This document shows positions 1-11,485 of a stretch of DNA of 64,000 bases, in pieces. A program made the translations under genes and the position numbers. The notes beneath the pieces are model-generated. The model made no database searches and was not told the DNA's origin. It saw nothing but the letters and a program-made list of their open reading frames with translations. Origin of the DNA: Lytechinus variegatus (taxonomy: Eukaryota > Echinodermata > Echinoidea > Temnopleuroida > Toxopneustidae). The DNA is taken from contig NC_054752.1 of NCBI RefSeq assembly GCF_018143015.1, positions 6,497,216-6,561,215 on the forward strand, read 5' to 3'. Positions within the stretch are counted from its first letter, which is position 1. The number at the start of each line of letters is the position of its first letter.

Positions 1-464
1 TCAACCTTTCCACCACTCACATCATTTTAAGTTTAAATATTTTACAAGAGTTTTCGCCTGGAATGGTTTGTTTGTGTTCCCCCCCCCCCCACGCCTTGCA
101 TTTCCCCTAGGTTCAAATGGCGGGGGAATATAACGCCGAAGGGGATTTTCTTTTCATTAAACATTGAACCAAACCTCCAAAACTAAATAAGACTTATTCC
201 ATATCTTATACATTATTCTGAGATAAAAACTATGTCGTGCCACCGCTATTTTTGTCCGACAATTTTTATTCTTCATGGATGGCGGAAGAGAGTGAAGACC
301 TATGTTCTCGCGTTTCATTTCATTTGTATCTTGCAACCACAATAAAAAAGGGGGTTAATAACGTCCTTTTATCTTTTATAATTTTCGAAGGTAAATTCCT
401 TTTCATGTACGCAGTTTCCTCGATCAAAAAAAATATTTGTCTTCATGTTAGGCCTACTTGTGGG

Positions 465-745
465 TGCGTCGAGGTCTGGTGGTTCTGACTCTCGCCTTTG
501 AAACAGAGGGTCGTGTGTTCGAATCGTAGCCATGGCGTATTTTCCTTCGACAAGAAATTTATCCACACTGTGCTGCATTCGACTCAGGTGAGGTGAATGG
601 GTACCCGGCAGGATTAATTCCCTGCATGCACTGAGCGCCGGTGATGGTAGCTCGAGCTAAAGCCGGGGTAATAATAGCAGCGCTTTGTATCCTCTGGCAA
701 AAAGCGCTTCATAAGTCCAGCTAATATTATTATTATTATTATTAC
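465..745 (+). repeat. tRNA-headed SINE, copy 1
   Basis: The tRNA-like head (GTCTGGTGGTTCTGACTCTC and a B-box-like GTGTGTTCGAATC) is followed by a body shared with the copy at 52974: AAGAAATTTATCCACAC, GAGGTGAATGGGTACCCGG and GCCGGGGTAATAATA. The tail has a GCGCTT motif and an ATT repeat, typical of SINE 3' ends. Confidence 0.75.
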
Positions 746-2104
746 TTTGTCACATTTGATATGAAATCATAAGTGCGTAAATGTCGAAACATACCACTTA
801 ACGTGTTGAGGTGTTTATGAAATGTTCCAAAACTAAAAAAGGGGACTTTCAGAATAAAACATGCGATAATGATAACTATGACCATATGTGTGATCATAAC
901 TTATCAATAATAAGTTCAACTGTTTATTAAAAGCGTTTATATTCATTTTTTATAGATTATTTATAAATACAGTGCAAGATTTGGCACAGAGACGTATCCG
1001 AATAGAAAATGCTTTTTAATATCCATACATTAACAACAAAATGTTCGATAAAATCTACAAATTTTGTGATTTTTGTTCTATCTATTAACAGGTTTACGCC
1101 TGTGTAGACAAATAAAAGTGACAAGAAATTAAAAAAAAATATTTTGGAAATAAATTTCTGGAAGTTGGCCTTCTGGAAGAAGAAGAGTGTAGTGGCTTCA
1201 CGTACACCCTGTATTCTTTCGTAGATGTGAGTCGGTCCTGAAAAAACTAGGCCTTTGTAGACGTTTATTAGATTCTTTCCCTAGATCCGTTTTTAGCTTC
1301 ATGCCCACTTGAGCCCAATCCGTTATTACAAGCCAGGCAAAAAGGGCCTGTTTACAGGCAGAATGTCTGACATTTCAGTTTTAATTTCAGTTTGCCAGGT
1401 GGATTATTGAAACAGCATCGGTATATACCAAAAGTCACTATAAGCTGCGGTTGATGAATCCTATTGGGCGGCTTAGACTAGACAATAACCTTAAAGAATA
1501 GTTACAAAATATAAATCTTAAAGGCCATGCTTATCCAACAAAGGTAATCTATTAAAATTTAGACGGCCTTTTCTGAAAGGTTCATGAGTATTACAATTTA
1601 TATTTACCGGAATATAAAAGAGCAACTCGTTTTATTTTCATTGATCTTTTTGACACCTTCATCTTCGATGTTCACTTAGTTACGCCCTTTTGATATTAAA
1701 GGGTGATTTATTTTTATTTATAAATATATTCTAATTTTCTACAACCTGTTTGCTACTTTGTTATAAGGGAAGAATTTGGCATTTCTTCAAAAATTGATGG
1801 ATGTTTCTGTCGTGCCTTGGAGTGAATTGAATAATAATAATAATTTAAAAAAAAACATCACTGTTTTAAGAAAGGTAGTGAACAAAAAAGAAGTCCATAG
1901 TTTACATGTCAGAGCATTTTTCATGAAAAGTCAAAGGGGCACTACCCTCAACCCCCCCCCCCCCACACACACACACACTGTAGCAGCACACTTGGTGGTC
2001 TTGAAATTCAGTGACCAGAGCCGTGCTTGATTCTTTGTACAACACTATAGTCTATAAGAGAAAATCCAACTTGAAATTCCTGTCACTTACATATTTGTGC
2101 TTCT
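746..2104. other. No recognisable gene
   Basis: AT-rich sequence. It contains only a C-run and CA repeat near 1952-1978. Confidence 0.6.
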
Positions 2105-2274
2105 CAGTGGCGTACCTGGGATTTTCCACAGGGGCGGGGCAAAAACGTCCGCCAAAAAATTTGACAAGAAAAAAAAGGGGGCTTCAATCACAAATAAAGG
2201 ATTTCGTACCAAAAAAGGTCTTCAAGCTCGTCAGGGGGGCAGGGATACGTCCTTTGCATGGGTTGTGGCTCGTG
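2105..2274 (+). mobile_element. Short non-autonomous hAT-type element, copy A
   Basis: It begins CAGTGGCGTACCTGGG and is bounded by a perfect 8-bp duplication GTGCTTCT at 2097-2104 and 2275-2282, the hAT target-site length. There is no coding sequence. The 3' end (GGTTGTGGCTCGTG) matches copy B but is not a clean inverted repeat. Confidence 0.75.
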
Positions 2275-3573
2275 GTGCTTCTTGTCACTTGTTTGAAACA
2301 TAGTTCTTTATTTTTGACGTGGATTTCATGTCTTCACATCAACTGCATCTGGGTCATTCAGCGCAAATCGTCTGGGGATCTTTTCGGATGATGTATATGC
2401 CCCATCTTCGTTGCCGTTTGATCGTAATAGATGTAAAGAGAACATGGTATATAGCAATAATATAGACCGATAATGGATGCCCCTGTTTCCCTCGGGACAA
2501 CTATAACTGGTCACGTGACGACCCTGTGTCTCTGGTCATCAGTTTTCTGCAAGGGTTTATCGATTAATACCCTCCATATTTCATCCATGATGGAATAGAC
2601 CTCTAGGAAAGAAAGAATTATAAATAGAATTCGGGAATGGCGAATAGGTAATGGGGAAGCGAAATGGGAATCGTTTTCATCCTCTATTGACCACGAAATT
2701 TATAGGTATGGTGGATGCATCCGATAAATATCTTTCGTGAGAATGAGGGGGGTGCGTTCAGACCAAAATGTGCTCAAATGAATAATCTTGAACTGCCGAA
2801 GCATGGCTAGGGTATGCAGGTATCGATAGTTCACAGGCAAAACTAGGGGTGGGTGTTTCTGGGAGGGTCGTGGGGGGTAGGGTCCAGGGCTGTATTTTAT
2901 TTTGTATATTAATTGAAGTTTTCAATAAAAACTTCTTCATACAAAACAAAACGAGAATGAAGGGATGACTTTTGACATGGGAGAATCGATGAAAATAAAA
3001 TGAACCGGGCAATCCAAACATTGGAACGGATAATACAGTAAACTTAATATGGAATAAGGAAGAGATCGACAATGTCGGCAGGATATTCATTTTTTTTTGT
3101 TTAAAAGGAGGTCATACAGGATTTGACACATGAAAGGTATGTCTGTTACTGTATATACGTAAGTCGACATGAATACAGAAATGGTTTTCTATGTTATACT
3201 CATTCATTTTCTTCTTGGAAAAAAAAAATTATATAGGTACATATAAGTAGCCCAATCAACACTCGTTACCGGTATTTTCTTTTGGATGGCTACATAATAT
3301 CCTAAGTGATGTAAGTGTAAAAAGTTTGAAATTAATGTTTTGTTTTAAGATATTTATATTTAGAACATCAGTAACATGTTTTATTCGGTTATGATGTAGG
3401 GGATCATATATGTTACAATAATCTAAGTCAATATCATTACTCATGTCAGATCAATCCGATATCCGTGATATAACTGTCTCGTGGTTACGACAAATAACAG
3501 ACACACAAAAAAAATGTACCAATCAGAAAGTGATTGTCTCGTTCTCCACAATATCATTATTTCGGCCAAGACT
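2275..3573. other. No recognisable gene
   Basis: AT-rich. The open stretch on the minus strand at 2758-3090 has no motif or codon pattern that suggests a gene. Confidence 0.55.
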
Positions 3574-3817
3574 CAGTAGCGTACCTATGATTTTCTAGGG
3601 GGAGGGGCAAATTCGTCCGCCAAAAAAATGACAAGGCAAACAAAAAATGTCTTCAACCGCATGTAAAGTACATTTCGCACCAGAAAAAAAATTGACAAGC
3701 AAAAAAAAAAGGTCTTCAGGTTTATAGTAGGGGGCCACTTGTGGCTCGTCAGGGATCATTTGTGACTCGTCAGGGGGGCAGCGATACGTCCCTTGCATGG
3801 GTTGTGACTCGTCACAA
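3574..3817 (+). mobile_element. Short non-autonomous hAT-type element, copy B
   Basis: It begins CAGTAGCGTACCTATG and carries a perfect 8-bp duplication CCAAGACT at 3566-3573 and 3818-3825. The interior shares GGCAAATTCGTCCGCC and GGGTTGTGACTCGTC with the copies at 2105 and 51751. Confidence 0.78.
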
Positions 3818-4634
3818 CCAAGACTCTTCTCTCCACTACATCAAACAATATTAACTTCAACCGAAATCTCATAATAAATGACATTATTGACTTTTGCAGT
3901 AAGATTATGTATGGGGCGATGCCGAGGGGCCTGTAGACATACTAACAAAAAATATTCATCTCTTTGCAGGATACAATTATTAATTTTTTGTTTCTTCTTT
4001 TCGTCTTGGCTTTGCTTTTATCATGGAAGACTTCTCAGTTCGGCGTGTAATACAAGACATTTGTCTACAACTGAGTATATCAATTTTCTTTCAAATCTGG
4101 GTTAACAAATAAAGTTGAATAAGACGTGTTTTGAAATTGTAAAGCAGCAAGAGAATAATACGCTTTAAATGCAATATGTAAACACCTTATTTGTACGCGC
4201 TATACTTTTGGTAAATGGGGCATTGGAAATGTGTATCGATTTACTCGACTCTTTGCCTTCCCAACCGGGTCGCTTCGTGCGTTTTGAAGTATCATATTCA
4301 ACAAGCTTTACCTAAAACGTCAATCTTTTAGTAGGTGGGGTGAATAGGCGTAGCCGCTCACAGGGGCACTTTGGGTCTCAATAAATGCCCCCCAAATTGT
4401 TATGTTCGGAATAAAACATGCGATATTTTGGGAAGGGATGTTGGTCCTAATCTTAGATGATCAAAAGGGTAACGAACAGTCGTCTTCACATTTCATTTTT
4501 TACAAAAGTACTGAGGTTGGACTAGTATGGGTTAACTTTGTAAAAGTAAGGTCAACAGATATTGATTCATAGCATTCGACACTTTGTAAGGAATCGGAAA
4601 TGTGATTATACATAGGTATTCTTTTTTCATTTGT

Positions 4635-5075
4635 ACACTGTTTAAAGTATTGGGTAAAATTTTAACCAGCACGAGGGTGATTATGTTTCAAATCAATTTT
4701 GGGCAGTATTTTACCCAATGCGGGAAGCATATTGAAAATGAAAATGAAAATCTATAATTTATTGTTCGAAATAGACATGAAATAAAATACATGTACTGCG
4801 AAAATTTGCTTTGCCCAATTGATCGTGGGCCCGGCAGCCGCTGTGCAGCGCCATATCGACGAGGATCTATCCCTTTAATTGTTGAACGCCAAACAGGGAA
4901 GCAGCAACTCCGATCTTTTAACGTCTTTTGGTCTGACGCGGCCGGGGTTTGAACCCCTGACCTCCCGGTTGTGAGACGGACGCTCTACCAACTGAGCCAC
5001 CACACCGGTATTGTCCAGTTAGGTTAAAAAATAAGCAGCAATTGCTTTAGAATGGGTAAAATTTTCATCACACTG
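4635..5075. mobile_element. TGGGTAAAAT-word MITE, apparently interrupted by a SINE
   Basis: CACTGTTTAAAGTATTGGG, then ACCAGCACGAGGGTGATT and TTTTACCCAATG. The first 100 bp match the reverse complement of 54650-54749. TGGGTAAAATTTT recurs after the tRNA-like SINE at 4811-5010. The right border is approximate. Confidence 0.5.
4811..5010 (-). repeat. tRNA-Val-like SINE
   Basis: On the minus strand, 5008-4931 contains GTGGCTCAGTTGGTAGAGCG, a possible CAC anticodon loop and the B box GGGGTTCAAACCCC. The acceptor ends do not pair. A body follows with GTTGCTGCTTCCCTGTTTGG and GGGATAGATCCTCGTCG. It appears to sit inside the TGGGTAAAAT-type MITE at 4635-5075. Confidence 0.55.
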
Positions 5076-5322
5076 GATAAATAAAAATGCCCAAAAGAAA
5101 TACCCAATGTTGGTTTGACACATACCCTCATGAAACATATTTACCAAATAGTTTTTTCGAGTGTACAGTTGACAGACGAGCCCAACTAATGTGCAATTTT
5201 AACGATAAACAACATACCTACAATTGCTTACGCTCTAGATTCGGTAAATTAATATTGTGGTCAGGGACTAATCCAGAATTGCATCGAAAGTTTCAATCAA
5301 ATAAGATGATATTCTAAATCTA

Positions 5323-5393
5323 TTGGATTGATAACTTGTCTTCAATCCAACTTTGGATTGATAACTTGTCTTCAATCCAACTTTGGATTGATG
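5323..5393 (+). repeat. 30-bp tandem repeat, 2.3 copies
   Basis: TTGGATTGATAACTTGTCTT recurs with a 30-bp period. Each unit also contains the inverted words GGATTGA and TCAATCC. Confidence 0.85.
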
Positions 5394-5399
5394 CCTGAT

Positions 5400-6066
5400 C
5401 AGGGGCGTCGATCCATTTTTCATATTGGGGGGGCAAAATCATTAATCAATTTTCCAAAGGCGCTCGATCACAAAACACAAACTCACATACACACACACAT
5501 ATATTTGCCTATATATATGTGTACATATATACACACACACACACACACACAAATATCTATATATATCTCACCAGCAGATTAATGCGAGCGCGAAGCGATC
5601 TGAAAAAAAATGAGTTTAATGGACGTTTTTTAATAAACAAGATGTATATATCCAACAAAAGATTATTGCAAATCGAAGTGGGAGTTCTTTTGAGGTTTAG
5701 AACTAAAAACGGGACCATATTTACCTATTTGATCATGGAAAGTATTGTGTTTTTTTTTGTTACAGAAATGATGCGAGCGCGAAGCGCGAGCTGAATTTTT
5801 TTGATATTCCAATCTGAAAAAGTGGACATTTTGAGCACGATTTTAGACGAAGAACGAGTTGTGTATCTCAATCTCGCTTGCTGATTTCTGTGTAACATTA
5901 CAATCTTATTTTATTTTTAGCACATGCGGAATTATTGGGGGGGCAAAAAGATATGTTTGCCCCCACCAATGAAAATATTGGGGGGGCAAGCATATCTTTT
6001 TGCCCCCCCCCCCAATATTTTCATTGGTGGGGCGATCCCCCCCCCCCCCCATAATCGACGCCTCTG
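5400..6066. mobile_element. Non-autonomous hAT-type element with GCGAGCGCGAAG motifs
   Basis: Inverted ends are CAGGGGCGTCGAT and ATCGACGCCTCTG. The 8-bp duplication TGCCTGAT lies at 5392-5399 and 6067-6074. The interior has CA/TA microsatellites, two copies of ATGCGAGCGCGAAGCG (near 5581 and 5769), and a snap-back GGGGGGGCAAA block near 5935-6050. No coding sequence. Confidence 0.82.
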
Positions 6067-6076
6067 TGCCTGATCA

Positions 6077-7286
6077 CGATCTATTTCAATCTAAGGAATA
6101 TTTAGAGAGTTGTTATTGTCCACATTTTATACGAGAATAAAGAAGATAGGACCATGTAAATGATACATAACCATAATGAAACCATGACTGCATTTGAGGG
6201 AAGATGTAGAGTAGTTCTCTCTCGGGATGTTGTTGTAGCGATCACTACATGGTTTTAATTTTTAAGAACCAGTGGTCGATGTACCCTTTTCAGCATAGCC
6301 CGAGGTGGTATAGCTTCCAAGTGCATAAATTCTTAATACAATAATGCAGCATGCTGTTTAAAACTTGCGGGCAGTCACATAAGTATTTGTCTTATTCTTC
6401 ATATAAGATCTTCCTTCTTATACCTTTGAGGCTTTTGTTTATGCTACATTAATTCAAGAATGGCTTCGTTCGAGTGTACGTGTTGTGTCTTAAGGGTTTC
6501 GGAGAGAGGTAAATCACAGCCCACCAGAACCATCCAACCTTCTATATTTATTCTATATCTCTTGCCCACTCACAAGTCAACCTGCAATATCTATTCTCCA
6601 CATCCGCTTAAGGACATTGTTCCATAAACAGCGATGCAGGGAGAAATGTTAGTAAAGAAAGTTGAATTACAATTTCAAAGGCGAAAACAATATTAACACT
6701 GTCAGAAACCATTATTTCGGGGGTTTTCAATTAGTCCAAGCTATTCCCCTTAGCATGCTTTAGAGAGTCACCGTTTTTTGCAATTGATGTGAGGAAATAA
6801 TTTTTAGAATTTGTGTAAAATGTGACAACTTTCATACTGGATAAATCCTGGATCGCCTATAGAATTCGTTTGAAGATAAATTATGCAGTAAATGTTACGT
6901 GTTTCGGAATTGAATTCAAGAATATTACATAGAAACGGGGAAAGGAAACGGAGCACGGCGGAATGGACTAAATGGATTTTTATGAACAGTTTCTCAGAAT
7001 TATCAAGAGAAGATCAAATCCTTTTATCCTACCACCTTAGAATAATTTACTGACAAAACTTGTTGGCTTTTACCTTTTTATACGTTTCAAAAGTACTTGC
7101 AAAAACATAAAACGATCTTTTTAAAGATTACGATAACTTTTTGTCTTCACTACATTTCCCCTTTTTTAAAACTATACGAAATAGGCTTTCTCAAAACGTT
7201 ACTTCCCTTCTTGTGTTGGAAGGAAATTAGTTGGAGTTTTTAAGAGACTGAGACATTTCAAAATCAATATAATCCATGTGATGCGA
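6077..7286. other. No recognisable gene
   Basis: Unique-looking AT-rich DNA. It is possible ground for the missing first exon of the Ly6 gene, but no exon could be picked out. Confidence 0.5.
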
Positions 7287-7389
7287 CAGTCACATCAACG
7301 AAACCGATTCAGAACAGGTCGATGATCTGTCATTGGTAATAGTGTAAGACCCGTTTGTCGGTCTGGTGTCGGTTTCGTTGGTCCGACTG
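7287..7389. repeat. Short inverted-repeat element
   Basis: The arms 7287-7307 and 7369-7389 pair at 18 of 21 positions (CAACGAAACCGA core). A related CTACGAAACCGACAC word occurs near 28390. Confidence 0.5.
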
Positions 7390-7734
7390 TGGCACAGATC
7401 CCGACTTCCTCCTTCAATTCTCGGCGAGAATGAAAAGCAACAACATGCATTGTTTTATTGCGGTCAAGTGGCAAATTAGGCGGAACGATGTGGGGAGAAA
7501 AACAGCGTGATGGAGGATGAAAGCATCTGTTAAGCGTCGCTTTTTGTTTTCTTGATCTGTTGATGGGTGAGCCCAAAGCGTGAGAGGAACATCCGGGTAA
7601 ACAGAACCCAGGGTAGTCTTCTCCTTGACATCAAAACTTTAGTTGTCTAAATCTAATTAATACGCATTTAAATCGTGAGGGTTGGGATGAGAGTTCCTTG
7701 TGGATAATCGCGGCTGGAAAGAGCACACTGTGTT

Positions 7735-7927
7735 CATATAGCGGACTATATGAATACATTATTCACACTCTTAAAGTGGTCAAATTTAACGGTGTTAAAG
7801 GAATTTCACACTGGCTACCTCTATGGTGTGGATGTTCACACAGTGTGACGGCATAGTATAATATGTGATTCGCAATATTATGTTATTTCACATCGTATTC
7901 CATAATGTGAACACACTGTGGAACACT
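7735..7927. other. Possible decayed palindromic element
   Basis: TTCACACTCTTAAAGTGG, TTCACACAGTGTGA and TGTGAACACACTGTGG words are scattered in both orientations beside the MITE at 7928. No clean ends were found. Confidence 0.3.
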
Positions 7928-8142
7928 CACTGTAAAAACTCCGGTGTTGATTTAACACCAGCCCGGAATCTTTATATGTCCACACCGTAATCAAACCGTT
8001 GTTTTTTTAATACTAATTGGTGTTGTATAAACACCTTTCTGGTGTTATACCAAAACGAAACTGGTGTTGTTTAACACTTCTCTGGTGTGGACATAAATAG
8101 ATTCCCGGCTGGTGTTAAATCAACACCAGAATGTTTTTAGTG
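7928..8142. mobile_element. MITE with GGTGTT word, related architecture
   Basis: It starts CACTGTAAAAACTCCGGTG and ends with the inverted GGTGTTAAATCAACACC plus TTTTTAGTG. Flanks are not TA; CACT is repeated on both sides (7924-7927, 8143-8146). Words GGTGTT/AACACC recur inside. Confidence 0.8.
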
Positions 8143-8868
8143 CACTAAAAGATACTGTGTGTTTCCAGTCTCGAAGAATTAAATATCGTCAGATATTTGC
8201 TAGAAGAATAACAATATGCCATGGACATAGCGTGAATGAATATTTGATTTCATTCACACAATGTTCCTTCATGATATATCGACACTGCATTGATCATGTT
8301 GATTCGGTTTCCACAGGCAAGTCCTAGATTATACTATAAATGACACGCTCCCCTGTGGGTACTACGGCAAAGTAAGCGATCGATTGTTTCATGCGTGAAG
8401 TTGCAGAGACAGCGCGTTCTGCAGATTGTTTAACATGGCGCCACAGAATCAGCGGACTCCGGTCTTAATTTCATTGTTTATATCAATTGATTTTCAATAT
8501 TATTTATGACTCACAACCCTATAAAGTTAGAGTGCCCATTTTGAAAACAACAACCCTGAAAACAATTCCGGGTCAGTTGTATCCCCAAATTAAGTCCGTG
8601 GAGAGCCAACTCCATTCTGATGGTCCAAAATGACCCTGGATATTATCCTTCCTGTCTCTTATTCCTTTTTTGGCCATTCCTCCCCAGAACGGAATGTTGC
8701 CACAACTGACTAGGTTTTCTTAGTCAATCTGACCTGGGATTCGTAAGAGTCACTAATTCTAAGAACAAAATGTATTGGAATCAGAGAAAATAGTACTGAT
8801 ATTTCATTATTTTCCAGCTGAACCACTGTTCTACAACTCATATTTTTCCTTCGTCTTGTCCTCTGCAG

Positions 8869-9215
8869 TTCGCTTCATGGCCATCCTAACGACCTACTGC
8901 TTCACCCCATCGTCGGCCTTCAGCTATGAGGAATCAGACGACAAGGGCTCGACGACCAGGAACGAAACCAACGATATCCCACCAGTGTACCAAGCAGAAG
9001 GCATCTTCAGCTACGCCGATGAACCACCCACATCCCAGTCTTTCGTCCTCAACGGCAAGCTCTTCTGCTATAAATGCGGCGCCTATCAGAATACGGATGG
9101 AGATGATTTTGACAGCACCCTGGATGATTGCATGTTCAGGGCAGCGGAGACGGCTTTCTCTGAAGAATGTCCCAACAGGATAATGAATATGACGTCTTAC
9201 GGTCCAGCGTGTTAC
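8869..9215 (+). CDS. Ly6/uPAR-domain protein, internal exon
   Basis: This exon encodes the N-terminal part of a secreted or surface Ly6/uPAR (three-finger) protein. A strong acceptor (long pyrimidine tract ending CTCTGCAG) precedes 8869 and a consensus donor GTAAGT starts at 9216. Counting from the Met at 8877, residues 17-55 form an acidic, Ser/Thr-rich linker. The LU domain opens at residues 62-67 (LFCYKC, the family's C-x-x-C start) and continues with Cys at 85, 98 and 112. N-glycosylation sequons lie at residues 29 and 104. The acceptor is phase 1, so an upstream exon should supply the true start and signal peptide; it was not found. The Met at 8877 is therefore only a numbering point. 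The exon ends on a codon boundary (phase 0) and joins the exon at 12779 in frame. The sequence is clearly more GC-rich than its surroundings. Ligand and tissue role cannot be read from the sequence. Confidence 0.85.
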
Positions 9216-9839
9216 GTAAGTTAAACTTTCGTATCGTGGGTATGAAACCCCATTCTACACAAAGGAAGACAACTGTAAGACCTCTAAAAACCATATACCT
9301 TTGTTTTATTTTTACAGTGGTCTTTCGGAGTCCTCTCACGGAATTTTGGAATATCTTGTTTAGTCTTTTCAGGATCTTTCGAAATTTTCTTTAAAGTTTT
9401 TTGTGGAGATCACTGAAAGACTCATGATAGATCTTGGAAAGACAAGTAGAATTCCATTAGAAGACTGCAGAAAAATCATTTGTTGCATAAAAAATATCTG
9501 AAAGACCAATGAAATACTATTGAAAGACAATTGGAGCATTTCAGTTTAGGTTCAGCAAGACAAGAAGTATTAATCAATCTTTCATAATTCTTTCAAGAGT
9601 TTTTTTTCGGAGACATTAGATAGATATCATAAATTTCAGAGAGCTTGGAGACTGCTGTAGAAACGGGACTTTATGGGGAAAAATCGGGTTTAATGAAGGT
9701 TGTTTCATAGTTAATGTCTACACAACTTAAATGTAGACTGTGAATTCAATTTTTAACTGACCACAGTACATTAAGAAAAGTCTTTCCAAATATTCCAATA
9801 GGCCTTCTGAATAGAAGAAAGATTCTACAGATATCAGCA

Positions 9840-10100
9840 ATTCAGCATGGGTCAATAATTGATGGAGCTAGCAATCAAAAGAGATTTTTTTCATGTTCAG
9901 AGTGCTTTGATTTCCGTGGTAACATGAGTTGTGACTATGGTCTAAGTGCAATGGTCACTAAACGACAAAACCTGCATGGTTCAAAAATTGATGGAGCGAG
10001 TAAGCGAAAGAGAAAAATTGTACAACTTCCGGGTGCTTTGATTTCCGCGGTAACATGAGTTGTGACTATGGTCAAAGTACAATGGTCACTAAACCAAAAT
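9840..10100 (+). repeat. 131-bp direct duplication
   Basis: GTGCTTTGATTTCCGTGGTA at 9902 recurs at 10033 with GCGG. Flanking AATTGATGGAGC and CAATGGTCACTAAAC are also duplicated. The units are about 85-90% alike by eye. Confidence 0.8.
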
Positions 10101-10594
10101 AAAACTGTACTTCCTATCTGGATGACACCAGGACAGTCATAAGTACAATTATTGTAGGGTTAATTACGTTTGTTCATCATTGCCGCTGCCTATTCAAAAC
10201 ATTGCCTGTCTCAAAGAACACAAATTATGAAGAGTCGCAGTGTGGTGACCTTTAGCTGTGTTCCGCGGTAAACGATTTTTAGAGGGAGCCTTGAGTCACA
10301 GCGAGAGTACAAACTGCTGAAGGGTCCTTGGTACTGAAATCATACCCTACTGTCTTTGAATTCTTGGAAAAGATATCAGCGCTCTGCCTTTAAGAGAGTA
10401 GTAATTTATCCAATCAACCTAAACTATATGGAAATCCATCATTGTCATAATTTTTCTTCCGGCATTTTGCACAATGTCATTAAGCGCACTGAATTGTCGA
10501 GACAACGATGAAAGTATGATATCCATCATATCTAGAAAACATTTTGAACAAACATACATTCTAGATTGTTGTGGATAATCGGATCAAACACAAC

Positions 10595-11066
10595 CAGTGG
10601 CGTAACGTGGGTCACGGCATTGGGGGGCACCAGCAAAAATTTTAAGTCACTTAGTGAGCGCTCAAAGCACGCTCAATTGACCTAATAGAGACATTTTAAG
10701 GACCGTGTCATTTAAAGATACGTATCTCACTTATCAAATAACGCGAGCGCAAAGAGCAAGCTGAATTTTTTATATTCAGACCTAAAAAAGAGACATGATT
10801 AGCAAATTCTTGTAATCATGATATGTCCCAATTTTACTAAACATACTAAACAAGCAATGCGAGCGCAGAGCGCGAGCAGAAATTTTTGTATATATTGACC
10901 CAAAAGGGATATTTCAAAGACTATTTTCAGGAATTCATGAAGAGTATACGTATTTCACCTTAGCCAACTAATGCGAGCGCTAAGCGCGTCCTGACTTTTT
11001 TTCTTTTAGAATTAGTTCTAAACACATGACGCACTTTCAATGAAGCACCCCGTAGTTACGTCACTG
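10595..11066. mobile_element. Non-autonomous hAT-type element in the Ly6 intron
   Basis: It begins CAGTGGCGTAACGTGG and ends GTAGTTACGTCACTG (inverted). Flanks AACACAAC and ATCACGAC match at 6 of 8. Inside are three GCGAGCGCxAAGAGC-type motifs at about 10740, 10857 and 10972, spaced 115-117 bp. Confidence 0.72.
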
Positions 11067-11485
11067 ATCACGACCCTTTATAAGACCAGGCCCTGTACTA
11101 CACTTTCCTCACAGGAGCCCAATCGGTTTAATGTTGACGATGGTCGAGAATAGTATCCTGGAACACGGTCCCAATGCCTTTTAGAATCCGAGCTTCGGGT
11201 TTCTTAATCATCCATAACGAATGTTTGTGATTATTGTAATGAAGCAGCTAGATAACTGCTCAAGATCATTGGCTCATTGTTTTCTGTATAAAAGTTACAT
11301 CAATCTATTTCACCCCACCATGAAACACAATATTCACCGATCACCATAAAATGAAGAGAGGGGGATCATGAAGAAGTCATTGATTTTCCAACATGATTAA
11401 CTCAATGTTGGTATCTGCAGATAGGCATTGATAGGTGTTAAACAAATAATTGGCATACAAACATAGGAAAGTACAATTTAACGGT

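Noticed and set aside
4931..5008. Functional tRNA-Val gene on the minus strand
   Set aside because: The acceptor ends do not pair and the segment continues into a SINE-like body.
8818..8868. Use of the upstream AG at 8817 as the Ly6 exon start
   Set aside because: The AG at 8868 has a far better pyrimidine tract, and 8818-8868 looks like that tract, not coding sequence.
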